Assembly: GCA_026399475.1 (NCBI GenBank)
Contig: JAPLQY010000011.1
Location: forward strand, 1-64,000
Direction of reading: 5' to 3'
Source: Rhodocyclales bacterium
GTDB taxonomy: Bacteria; Pseudomonadota; Gammaproteobacteria; Burkholderiales; Rhodocyclaceae
Length of the DNA stretch: 64,000 nucleotides
A program made the position numbers and the translations under genes. Under the pieces are notes generated by a model. The model was not told the DNA's origin. It made no database searches and saw nothing but the letters and a program-made list of their open reading frames with translations. Of this stretch, positions 45,888 through 53,985 are shown in pieces; position 1 is the first letter of the stretch; every line of letters begins with the position of its first letter.

Positions 45888-46046
45888 GACCCCCCACCCC
45901 CCAACCACCGCCCCATGGGCGGGGCGCACAAGCGCCCCGACGGGAAATCTTTTAGCCCACCCCCCATCCCCCGCCCCAAGGGCGGGGGTGACCAGTCACC
46001 TCCCCCGCCTGGCGGGGGAGGACGGGAGGGGGTGTCAATCAAACTA
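45888..46046. repeat. C-rich triple-hairpin element between aceE and aceF
   Basis: Three stems: CCGCCC-CATG-GGCGG (45908-45922), CCCCCGCCC-CAA-GGGCGGGGG (45968-45988) and CCTCCCCCGCC-GGCGGGGGAGG (45999-46021). Two ACCCCCCA blocks act as rough direct repeats, and a GGTGACCAGTCACC palindrome lies between the last two stems. A C-rich left edge mirrors a G-rich right edge (GGGAGGGGGTGTCA). No coding capacity; the aceF frame is open through it but the lipoyl domain starts only at 46080. Confidence 0.75.
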
Positions 46047-46079
46047 CCGCGCTGGCGCGGGCGGCCCTGCGGAGGCAGC

Positions 46080-47471
46080 ATGACCCAAATTGTCGAAGTG
46101 AAAGTACCGGATATCGGCGACTTCAAGGACGTGCCGATCATAGAACTGCTGATCAAGGTCGGCGATACGGTCAAGGCCGAGGATTCGCTGATCACCCTGG
46201 AATCTGACAAGGCAACCATGGATGTGCCTTCACCCGTCTCGGGTGTGGTGACCGAGTTGAAAGTGAAGGTGGGTGACAAGGTCACCGAAGGAACGCTGGT
46301 CGCATTGATAGATTCTGCCGGCGCTGCTGCAGGAGTCGGCGCTGGCGGTACGGTGGCCGCTGCGGTAGCGGCACCGGCCGCACCGGCGCCGACTGCCACA
46401 GCGATTGCAGCGCCAAGTCCGGCAGTTGTGCCAGTCGCTCCTGTCGCCGGTGCCGATTACCGCCCCGGCGACGCCGAACTGATTTCTTCACCCTCCCGCG
46501 TTTCCATGCCGACGCCGGCGGAGCGACTGCTCGGTCAGGCAGCGCACGCCAGCCCCTCGGTGCGCCGCTTTGCACGCGAACTCGGTGTCGATGTTGCCAA
46601 GGTGCAAGGCAACGGTCCGAAGGGACGCATTCTGCAAAGCGATGTTCAGGCCTGGGTCAAGGGTGTCGTCAATGCAGCGGCAGCACCAGCGCCTGTAGCC
46701 AGTTCCGGTGGCGCGAGCCTGGGTGGATTGGACCTGTTGCCGTGGCCGAAAATCGACTTTGCGAAATTCGGTGCGATCGAAGTCCAGCCTTTATCACGCA
46801 TCAAGAAGATCTCGGGCGCCAACCTGTCGCGCAACTGGGCCATGATTCCGGCCGTCACCTATCACGAAGATGCCGACATCACCGAGCTTGAAGCCTTCCG
46901 GGTGCAGATCAACAAGGAGAACGAAAAGTCCGGTGACAAGTCGGCCGCCAAGCTGACCATGCTCGCCTTCCTGATCAAGGCCTGTGTCAAGGCGATGCAG
47001 AAATACCCCGAGTTCAACGCGTCCATCGACGGCGACAATCTTGTGTTGAAAAAGTATTTCAACATCGGCTTCGCCGCCGACACGCCGAATGGCCTGATGG
47101 TGCCGGTGATCAAGAATGCCGAGAGCAAGGGCGTGTTCGAACTCGCCCGGGAATCCGGCGATCTGGCGCGGCAGGCCCGCGAAGGCAAGCTGAAGCCTGC
47201 CGATATGCAGGGTGCCTGCTTCACAATTTCCAGCGTAGGCGGAATCGGTGGTACCTACTTTGCGCCGATCGTGAACGCGCCGGAAGTGGCGATTCTCGGT
47301 GTCAGCAAGTCGGCCATGAAGCCGGTCTGGGATGGCAAGGCTTTTGTCCCGCGCCTGACCCTGCCGTTGTCACTCACCGCAGATCACCGGGTGATCGACG
47401 GCGCCCTGGCGACCCGGTTCAACGTCTATCTGGCGCAGCTTATGGCCGACATGCGGAGAAGCATGTTGTGA
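46080..47471 (+). CDS. aceF: Dihydrolipoamide acetyltransferase E2
   Basis: 463 residues with a single N-terminal lipoyl domain (lysine motif LESDKATMDVPS), an Ala/Pro linker, a peripheral-subunit-binding domain (SPSVRRFARELGVDVAKVQGNGPKGR) and a catalytic core ending LSLTADHRVIDGALATRF, with His and Asp of the active site. The start is the ATG in GGAGGCAGCATG, chosen because the domain begins there. Its stop overlaps the next gene by 4 bases. Confidence 0.96.
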   Translation: MTQIVEVKVPDIGDFKDVPIIELLIKVGDTVKAEDSLITLESDKATMDVPSPVSGVVTELKVKVGDKVTEGTLVALIDSAGAAAGVGAGGTVAAAVAAPAAPAPTATAIAAPSPAVVPVAPVAGADYRPGDAELISSPSRVSMPTPAERLLGQAAHASPSVRRFARELGVDVAKVQGNGPKGRILQSDVQAWVKGVVNAAAAPAPVASSGGASLGGLDLLPWPKIDFAKFGAIEVQPLSRIKKISGANLSRNWAMIPAVTYHEDADITELEAFRVQINKENEKSGDKSAAKLTMLAFLIKACVKAMQKYPEFNASIDGDNLVLKKYFNIGFAADTPNGLMVPVIKNAESKGVFELARESGDLARQAREGKLKPADMQGACFTISSVGGIGGTYFAPIVNAPEVAILGVSKSAMKPVWDGKAFVPRLTLPLSLTADHRVIDGALATRFNVYLAQLMADMRRSML

Positions 47472-48049
47472 CCACGCTCACTGTAGTCAAGAAGGGGAAC
47501 GAGGTGGCCATTGCCGCCGATGGCCTCACCACCTTCGGCGATACCCGGCTGGCGCGCAGCTACAAGGGCGAGCATGACAAGATCCTGAGCATTGCCGGGT
47601 CGTGGATCGGGATTTGCGGCTCTTCGGCGCACCATCTGGTGCTGCAGAGTGCGTTCTCGAAGCTGGAGGATATCCGGCTGGGGTCGCGCATGGAAGTGTA
47701 TGAGACCTTTCGCCGGCTGCACCCGATACTCAAGGAGCATGCCTTTCTCAATCCCAAGGAAGACGATGACGACCCCTACGAGAGCTCGCAGATCACTGCG
47801 TTGATAGCCAATACTTCAGGCATCTACGGCGTCTATTCGTATCGCGAGGTGTTCGAGTTCGACCGGGTCTGGGCTGCCGGATCCGGCCGCAACTTTGCCC
47901 TGGGCGCCATGCATGCGCTCTATGACGGTGAAATGTCGGCAGCGCGCATCGCCGAAGCCGGCGTTGCGGCCGGCATTGAATTCGATACTTCATCCGGGCC
48001 GCCGATCGTGGTCCATGAGATCAAACTTGAAGGAAAGCCAAATGAGTAA
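47468..48049 (+). CDS. BPH-type proteasome homologue (N-terminal-threonine hydrolase)
   Basis: 193 residues. After Met removal the chain begins TTLTVVKKGNEVAIAADGL: Thr1, Asp17 (AADG) and a Lys in HDKILSIAG that corresponds to proteasomal Lys33, the catalytic set of HslV and 20S beta subunits. The rest has the Ntn fold look (GICGSSAHHLVLQSAFSKL, VWAAGSGRNFALGAMHALYD). It matches the betaproteobacterial proteasome homologue (BPH), a family described as self-assembling double rings. No ATPase unfoldase gene (HslU-like) adjoins it. It lies inside the PDH operon, overlapping aceF and lpdA. Substrates unknown. Confidence 0.85.
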   Translation: MTTLTVVKKGNEVAIAADGLTTFGDTRLARSYKGEHDKILSIAGSWIGICGSSAHHLVLQSAFSKLEDIRLGSRMEVYETFRRLHPILKEHAFLNPKEDDDDPYESSQITALIANTSGIYGVYSYREVFEFDRVWAAGSGRNFALGAMHALYDGEMSAARIAEAGVAAGIEFDTSSGPPIVVHEIKLEGKPNE

Positions 48050-49835
48050 CATCGTTGAAGTGAAAGTCCCCGACATCGGCGACTTCAAGGATGTGCCGAT
48101 CATCGAAATCCTGGTCAAGGTCGGCGATACCGTCAAGGCGGAGGACTCGCTGATTACGCTGGAATCGGACAAGGCGACCATGGATGTGCCGTCCCCGGTG
48201 TCCGGCGTGGTGACGGAATTGAAGGTCAGGATCGGCGACAAGATCGCCGAAGGCACGCTGGTGGCACTGGTGAAGCTAGGCGCAGGGGCTGCAGCACCCG
48301 CGCCCGCAACCCCCGCCCCGGTGGCGGCAGCAGCAGCACCCGCTGCACCGCCCCCGGCTTCGGCTGCCAGCAGCGCTGCCGGCAAATACGCCGGCAAGGT
48401 CGATCTCGAATGCGAAATGCTGGTGCTCGGCGCCGGCCCTGGCGGCTATTCCGCCGCCTTCCGCGCGGCCGACCTGGGCATGAAGACTGTCATCGTCGAA
48501 CGTTACGCGACGCTGGGCGGCGTTTGCCTGAACGTTGGCTGCATTCCCTCCAAGGCGCTGCTGCATGTGGCCGCTGTAATCGAGGAGGCCGGGCATGTCA
48601 CGGAAACCGGCATCGGCTTCGCCCAGCCTTCGATCGATATCGACAAGCTGCGCGCGCACAAATCGAAGGTGGTGGGCAAGCTCACCGGCGGTCTCGCCGG
48701 CATGGCCAAGGCGCGCAAGGTCGAGGTGGTTCGAGGCTACGGCCATTTCCTCGATGCCTGGCATCTCGAAGTCGAGGCGACGACCGGCGATGCGCAGGAC
48801 AAGACCGGCGCAAAGCAGGTCATCCGCTTCCAGAAATGCATTATTGCCGCGGGCAGCGCGGCCTTCCATCTGCCCTTCATTCCGAAGGACCCACGCATTG
48901 TCGATTCGACCGGCGCCCTGGAACTGCGCTTCATGCCGAAGAAAATGCTGGTCATCGGCGGCGGCATCATCGGCCTCGAAATGGCGACGGTGTATTCCAC
49001 GCTGGGCGCCCGCGTCGATGTGGTCGAGATGCTCGACGGCCTGATGCAGGGGCCTGACCGCGATCTGGTCAAGGTCTGGGAAAAGCAGAACGCCAAACGC
49101 TTCGACAAGCTGATGCTGAAGACAAAGACCGTTGCCGTTGACGCGAAGGAAGATGGCCTCTGGGTCAAGTTCGAAGGTGAGCAGGCGCCGGCCGAGCCCC
49201 AGCGTTACGACATGATCCTGCAATCCGCCGGTCGCGCCCCGAACGGCAAGAAGATCGGCGCCGACAAGGCGGGCGTGCTGGTGTCCGAGCGCGGTTTCAT
49301 TCCGGTCGATAGCCAGATGCGGACCAATGTGCCGCACATCCATGCCATCGGCGATATCGTCGGCCAGCCCATGCTGGCGCACAAGGCGGTGCATGAGGCG
49401 CATGTGGCGGCCGAGGCGGCGGACGGCCAGAAGAGCCATTTCGACGCGACGGTGATTCCCGGCGTGGCCTATACGCATCCCGAAGTGGCCTGGGTCGGGG
49501 TCGGCGAAGACGACGCCAAGAAGGCCGGGCGCAAGGTCAGCGCCGCGAAGTTTCCCTGGGCGGCTTCCGGCCGGGCGATTGCCAACGGCGCCGAGTACGG
49601 CTTCACCAAGCTGGTGTTCGACGAAGAAACGCATCGCGTGATCGGCGGCAGCATCGTCGGCCCCAATGCCGGTGACATGATCGGCGAGGTCGCGCTGGCC
49701 ATCGAAATGGGCGCCGATGCGGTGGATATCGGCAAGACCATCCATCCTCATCCGACCCTGGGCGAAACCATAGGCATGGCGGCCGAGGTGGCGCACGGTT
49801 CGTGCACCGACCTGCCGCCCATGCGCAAGCGGTAA
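48042..49835 (+). CDS. lpdA: Dihydrolipoyl dehydrogenase E3 with N-terminal lipoyl domain
   Basis: 597 residues. The first ~80 residues form a lipoyl domain almost identical to that of AceF (LESDKATMDVPS). After an Ala/Pro linker comes the flavoprotein: FAD motif GAGPGGYSAAFRAADLG, redox disulfide GGVCLNVGCIPSKALL, NAD site GGGIIGLEMATVY and the HPHPTLGET region with the catalytic His-Glu pair. It reoxidises lipoyl groups of PDH. Its start overlaps the BPH stop by 8 bases. Confidence 0.97.
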   Translation: MSNIVEVKVPDIGDFKDVPIIEILVKVGDTVKAEDSLITLESDKATMDVPSPVSGVVTELKVRIGDKIAEGTLVALVKLGAGAAAPAPATPAPVAAAAAPAAPPPASAASSAAGKYAGKVDLECEMLVLGAGPGGYSAAFRAADLGMKTVIVERYATLGGVCLNVGCIPSKALLHVAAVIEEAGHVTETGIGFAQPSIDIDKLRAHKSKVVGKLTGGLAGMAKARKVEVVRGYGHFLDAWHLEVEATTGDAQDKTGAKQVIRFQKCIIAAGSAAFHLPFIPKDPRIVDSTGALELRFMPKKMLVIGGGIIGLEMATVYSTLGARVDVVEMLDGLMQGPDRDLVKVWEKQNAKRFDKLMLKTKTVAVDAKEDGLWVKFEGEQAPAEPQRYDMILQSAGRAPNGKKIGADKAGVLVSERGFIPVDSQMRTNVPHIHAIGDIVGQPMLAHKAVHEAHVAAEAADGQKSHFDATVIPGVAYTHPEVAWVGVGEDDAKKAGRKVSAAKFPWAASGRAIANGAEYGFTKLVFDEETHRVIGGSIVGPNAGDMIGEVALAIEMGADAVDIGKTIHPHPTLGETIGMAAEVAHGSCTDLPPMRKR

Positions 49836-49850
49836 AATCCGTTCCATTAT

Positions 49851-49871
49851 GTCCCCGCGGGAGGCGGGGAC
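49851..49871. terminator. Hairpin after lpdA
   Basis: Stem GTCCCCGC / GCGGGGAC with loop GGGAG, 16 bases after the lpdA stop. No T tract follows, so it may be a processing or stability structure rather than a strong terminator; rpiA follows 35 bases on. Confidence 0.45.
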
Positions 49872-49906
49872 GGTATCCCCTTGTGGGAGAATAACGGAGC
49901 AAGAAA

Positions 49907-50578
49907 ATGACCCAGGACGAAATGAAGCAGGCCGTGGCTCGTGCGGCGCGTGATTATGTGGCCGACCGTTTGCCGCTCGGGGCGATACTTGGCGTGGGTA
50001 CCGGCTCCACGGCGAATTTCTTCATCGACGAGATTGCCGGCATCAAGGAACGCATCGGCGGCACGGTGGCAAGTTCCGAGGCCACAGCGAGACGCCTTGC
50101 CGGTCATGGCCTGCGGGTGCTGGACCTCAACGATATCGACGCGATGGGCATTTATGTCGATGGTGCGGACGAGATCGATGGCGGCATGGCGATGGTGAAA
50201 GGCGGTGGCGGGGCACTGACGCGCGAGAAAATCGTTGCTGCCGTAGCCGGCACCTTTGTCTGCATTTGCGATGCCTCGAAGCGGGTGCAGACTCTGGGCA
50301 GGTATCCGCTGCCGGTGGAAGTGATTCCCATGGCGTGCGCCCACGTCAGCCGGGAATTGGTCAAGCTCGGCGGTGCGCCGAAGCGGCGCGAAGGCATGGT
50401 CACCGATAACGGCAACCTGATCCTGGATGTGCATGGCCTGTCGATCACGGACCCGGCCGGCCTCGAGACAGAGATCAACCAGATCGTTGGTGTTGTCACC
50501 AACGGCCTGTTCGCCCGGCGCGGCGCCGATGTGTTGTTGCTGGCTACCGCGGATGGCGTGCAGACCTGCATGCGCTGA
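49907..50578 (+). CDS. rpiA: Ribose-5-phosphate isomerase A
   Basis: 223 residues. It interconverts ribose-5-P and ribulose-5-P in the pentose phosphate and Calvin cycles. Motifs: [40 protein letters not shown], and the late [11 protein letters not shown] with a GGAG site 7 bases upstream. Functionally it feeds ribulose for the RuBisCO island encoded 9 kb later. Confidence 0.96.
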   Translation: MTQDEMKQAVARAARDYVADRLPLGAILGVGTGSTANFFIDEIAGIKERIGGTVASSEATARRLAGHGLRVLDLNDIDAMGIYVDGADEIDGGMAMVKGGGGALTREKIVAAVAGTFVCICDASKRVQTLGRYPLPVEVIPMACAHVSRELVKLGGAPKRREGMVTDNGNLILDVHGLSITDPAGLETEINQIVGVVTNGLFARRGADVLLLATADGVQTCMR

Positions 50579-50635
50579 AATAAATCCTTCACACGCGGTG
50601 GCTATAGTGTCGGGATTGTACACAGGGGTGGTCGC

Positions 50636-51340
50636 ATGAACCAGGAACACATCAGCCGGCAATTCGATGCCGATCTCGAGGGCTTGCGTACGCGCGTTCT
50701 GGCGATGGGTGGCCTGGTCGAGCAGCAAATGATTCGCGCCATGGACGGGCTGGAATCAGGCGACATGGCACTTATCGAAGAGGTGATCGCGACCGATCGC
50801 CTGGTCAATCGGCACGAAGTCGAGCTCGACGAGGCCTGCAATCACGTCATCGCCCGGCGTCAGCCGGCAGCGGTCGATCTGCGCATGATCATGACCGTGG
50901 TCAAGACCATCACCGACCTGGAGCGCATTGGCGACGAAGCAAAAAAAATTGCCAAGATGGCACGTGCCATTCACGGCGGAGATACCCGCGTGGTGCCGCG
51001 GGTCGATTTGCGCCAGCCGGCGGAGATCGCCTTGTCCATGTTGCGCCGATCCCTCGATGCCTTCGCCCGCCTCGACGTGAATGCGTCGGCCGAGGTGGTA
51101 CGCCAGGATCGCGAGGTGGATGCCGGCTTCAAGTCTGCGATGCGCCAGCTCATCACTTTCATGATGGAAGATCCGCGCACCATTTCAAGCTCGCTCGATC
51201 TCCTGTTCGTCGCCCGTTCAATCGAACGCATCGGCGATCATGCGAAAAACATATCCGAATATGTCGTCTATCTGGTCAAGGGGCGCGACGTGCGCCACAT
51301 CGGGCTGGAGGCAATGGAAAAGGAAGTCGCCGCCAGGTAA
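50636..51340 (+). CDS. phoU: Phosphate transport/signalling protein PhoU
   Basis: 234 residues, two PhoU helical repeats with typical E/D metal clusters (ATDRLVNRHEVELDEACNHVIARRQPAAVDLRMI, LERIGDEAKKIAK and IERIGDHAKNISEYVVYLVKG). It restrains the Pst/PhoR system. No pst or phoBR genes adjoin it here. A terminator follows. Confidence 0.95.
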   Translation: MNQEHISRQFDADLEGLRTRVLAMGGLVEQQMIRAMDGLESGDMALIEEVIATDRLVNRHEVELDEACNHVIARRQPAAVDLRMIMTVVKTITDLERIGDEAKKIAKMARAIHGGDTRVVPRVDLRQPAEIALSMLRRSLDAFARLDVNASAEVVRQDREVDAGFKSAMRQLITFMMEDPRTISSSLDLLFVARSIERIGDHAKNISEYVVYLVKGRDVRHIGLEAMEKEVAAR

Positions 51341-51357
51341 GGAAAGAACGGGAACAA

Positions 51358-51390
51358 AACAAAAGGGGCGCACTGCGCCCCTTTTGTTTG
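51358..51390. terminator. Bidirectional terminator between phoU and yggX
   Basis: Stem CAAAAGGGGCGCA / TGCGCCCCTTTTG with A-rich and T-rich flanks (AACAAAA, TTTTGTTT), between convergent genes. A strong rho-independent structure both ways. Confidence 0.85.
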
Positions 51391-51407
51391 CTACCCATCC
51401 CGGGATG

Positions 51408-51680
51408 TCACCTGGCCGGTGGCACGTAACCGCCGACCTGATCCGCGCCATCGCCGAAGAAGTGCTTCTGCACCTGCTCGGCCAGGTACTTTCGATGCTG
51501 GGCATCGGCCAGGCTCAGGCGATTCTCGTTGATGATCATCGTCTGCAGCTTGATCCATTGCTGCCAGGCCTCCTTGGAGACGTTCTCATACAGCTTCCTG
51601 CCCATTTCGCCCGGCATGGGCGGCAAGTCGAGACCTTCGGCCTCGCGCCCGAGCTTGATGCAATTGACCATGCGTGCCAC
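51408..51680 (-). CDS. yggX: Oxidative damage protection protein YggX (Fe(2+)-trafficking)
   Basis: 90 residues. Start GTG with a GGAGA site; [36 protein letters not shown] and [29 protein letters not shown] are the full YggX signature. It protects or delivers iron to Fe-S clusters. Divided from the next leftward gene by a 210-base gap with nothing recognisable in it. Confidence 0.96.
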   Translation of the reverse strand: MARMVNCIKLGREAEGLDLPPMPGEMGRKLYENVSKEAWQQWIKLQTMIINENRLSLADAQHRKYLAEQVQKHFFGDGADQVGGYVPPAR

Positions 51681-51890
51681 GGTGTCTCCTTTCGCAAATA
51701 ATGTAGGGATGCGCGCAGTTTACATTGAGTTCCGCGAAAAACGCTGATCGGCGGAGATGTGCCGGAGCAATCGATCACCGGCATGAAGATCTGACGCAGA
51801 ACCTAGTGGACGCCGAATGGCAGAATTGCTCAGGGCTTGAGACTGGCAGGTTGATCCCCGCCTTGGATCGAAGCTGGGTATCTTTTCAGG

Positions 51891-52547
51891 CTACTCCGCT
51901 CGCTGCAGACTGCGGACAAATCGCTCGCCTTCGGCCATCGCGTCCTTAGACAAATCCTGCTCGCCACCGCGTTCGGAGTAAGTCACGCTGGCAGCCACGT
52001 CATAGCCGGGAAACCAGAGACAAGTGTATGCCACGAAGCGGAACTTGGTCGGCACGCCATCTAGGAGGGTCTCGCGATCCCGCGCCACGATGCGAGAGTA
52101 GGTGCAGGTTGTTCTATTGTTCAGTGAGACAATGTCATTCACCAGTTCGACCGCCCCGAACCGGGGTTTCAGCATGCTGGCGGCGTGCATCTTCGACACC
52201 CGCTCAAAAACTCCCGCCATGAGCTTGAACATTTTGTCTACGCCGCCGGGTTGGCGCATGCCAAGGATATCCTCGCGGGTGATGCCGGTGGGGCCGGTGC
52301 TGGCGATGAGGGCCAGACTATGATGTTCAGGACCGAGAACCTTCACATAGGAGACCGGATAGTCCGGATCGCCTGTCTTGCGCCATCCCTCCCCCGTCGG
52401 CGCGCCGACGGAAAACCCGCCTCCGATTTCGATCCGCTGCGATGGTTCTGCATCAGGAACTGTTTGAGCCTGGGCGGCCGCGCCAAACAGGCAGCATCCA
52501 ATTGCGGCGTGACGAAGGAACACGACAACAACCCGGGACGTTTTCAT
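51891..52547 (-). CDS. Hypothetical secreted protein
   Basis: 218 residues. Signal peptide (LRHAAIGCCLFGAAAQAQT), then a soluble beta-rich domain I cannot name, with YPVSYVKVLGPEHHSLALIASTGP, one Cys in TCTYS and AYTCLW, giving two Cys that may form a disulfide. Position between yggX and argA gives no hint of function. Confidence 0.65.
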   Translation of the reverse strand: MKTSRVVVVFLRHAAIGCCLFGAAAQAQTVPDAEPSQRIEIGGGFSVGAPTGEGWRKTGDPDYPVSYVKVLGPEHHSLALIASTGPTGITREDILGMRQPGGVDKMFKLMAGVFERVSKMHAASMLKPRFGAVELVNDIVSLNNRTTCTYSRIVARDRETLLDGVPTKFRFVAYTCLWFPGYDVAASVTYSERGGEQDLSKDAMAEGERFVRSLQRAE

Positions 52548-52641
52548 TGAAGTCTCCCATGCCGTAGACCGATCGCCGCCGGCGTTTCAGGAGAATTGCG
52601 ACCGCCGGCGCGCTGCAACATGGAGCGATCAATGCCGGGTT

Positions 52642-53985
52642 CTACAGCGACTTAACCAGTACTTTCGAACGCCGCTGCAGGTTGTAGAGTTCGCGCCGCG
52701 CTTCCGGCAGCGCATCGACGCCGGCTTCGACGAAGCCGCGTTCGATGAACCAGTGCGCGGTGCGGGTGGTCAGCACAAACAGACGCGTCAGCTTCATCTT
52801 CCTGGCGCGGGCCTCGATGTGGCTGCGCAACTGGTCGCCGTAGCCGCTGCGGCGAAAATCCGGCATCACGGCGAGGCAGGCCAGTTCCGCCGATTTTTCG
52901 GTCGAGAATGGATAGATCGCCGCGCAACCGACAATCACGCCATCGTGCTCTACCACCGAAAAACGGGTGATCTCGATTTCCAGCCGCTCACGCCCGCGCT
53001 TGACCAGCGTGCCGTCGGCTTCCAGCGGTTCGATCAGGCCGAGAATGGCGCCGACGTCGTCGATCGTGGCGTCGCGCAGCCGTGCCAGCGGGGCGCTGGT
53101 CATGACCGTACCGACGCCGTCGCGGGTAAAGAATTCCATAAGCATGGCGCCGTCGGCCTGCCGGTCAAGGAAATGCACGCGACCGATTCCGGCACGGCAG
53201 GCGCGTATGGCACTGGGCAGGACCCGGGCGATTTCCGGTGCCTGCGCCGCCAGATGCCGGGTGGCGAGTTTCTGCGCTTCGTCAGCGGTGAGGGCGTCGA
53301 GCAAGGCTCCCTTGGCGTTAACCAGCCCCGGCGCGTCGCACAGATAAATCAGCTTGTCGGCCTTGACCGCCACCGCCACCGCCTCGGCCGCTTCTTCCCA
53401 GGCCAGGTTGAAGATTTCGCCGGTGGGTGAAGCGCCGATCGGCGTAATCAGCACCACGTTTTCCTGCGCCAGGTCGGCCTGGATTTCTTCGGCGATCACC
53501 TTGCGTATCGCGCCGGTGTATTGGAAGTCGATGCCATCGACCACGCCGACCGGGCGCGCCGTGATGAAATTGCCGCCGGTGACCCGCAGGAAAGCGCCGG
53601 CCATCGGCGTGTTGGGCAGGCCCTGCGAGAGCAGGGCCTCGATTTCGATGCGGGTTACGCCCATGGCGCGCTTGACGCATTCCAGCGCCTCGGCATCGGT
53701 GACCCGCAAACCCTTGTGGAACTTCGGCGTGAGGCCGCGCGCGCGCATCTCGGCGTCGATCTGCGGCCGTGCCCCATGTACCAGCACCAGCCTGATGCCC
53801 ATGCTGTCGAGCAGCGCAATGTCGTGAATCAGCGCCTGCGCAGCGCCCGCCTCGAGCACTTCGCCGCCGAAGGCGATGACGAATGTACGACCGCGAAAGG
53901 CATGGATGTAAGGCGCCGCCTGGCGCACCCAGGCGACCAGGCGGGCATCGGTATCCAGTTGACTGCTGCGGGTTTCCAGGGTCAT
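52642..53985 (-). CDS. argA: Amino-acid N-acetyltransferase (N-acetylglutamate synthase)
   Basis: 447 residues, the two-domain ArgA. The N-terminal kinase-like domain has FVIAFGGEVLEAG and LVLVHGARPQIDAEM; the C-terminal GNAT domain has CLAVMPDFRRSGYGDQLRSHIEARARKMKLTRLFVLTTR with the acetyl-CoA R/QxxGxG-type loop RRSGYG. First step of arginine synthesis; feedback inhibition by Arg is usual. Start overlaps the PPK2 stop by 4 bases. Confidence 0.96.
   Translation of the reverse strand: MTLETRSSQLDTDARLVAWVRQAAPYIHAFRGRTFVIAFGGEVLEAGAAQALIHDIALLDSMGIRLVLVHGARPQIDAEMRARGLTPKFHKGLRVTDAEALECVKRAMGVTRIEIEALLSQGLPNTPMAGAFLRVTGGNFITARPVGVVDGIDFQYTGAIRKVIAEEIQADLAQENVVLITPIGASPTGEIFNLAWEEAAEAVAVAVKADKLIYLCDAPGLVNAKGALLDALTADEAQKLATRHLAAQAPEIARVLPSAIRACRAGIGRVHFLDRQADGAMLMEFFTRDGVGTVMTSAPLARLRDATIDDVGAILGLIEPLEADGTLVKRGRERLEIEITRFSVVEHDGVIVGCAAIYPFSTEKSAELACLAVMPDFRRSGYGDQLRSHIEARARKMKLTRLFVLTTRTAHWFIERGFVEAGVDALPEARRELYNLQRRSKVLVKSL

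Noticed and set aside
48276..49847. Large antisense frame over lpdA, and similar ones over aceE (44588-46399)
   Set aside because: Composition is that of complemented GC-rich coding sequence; no motif.
51681..51890. A small gene between yggX and the secreted protein gene
   Set aside because: No frame with a ribosome site, recognisable motif or overlap partner; left as intergenic.
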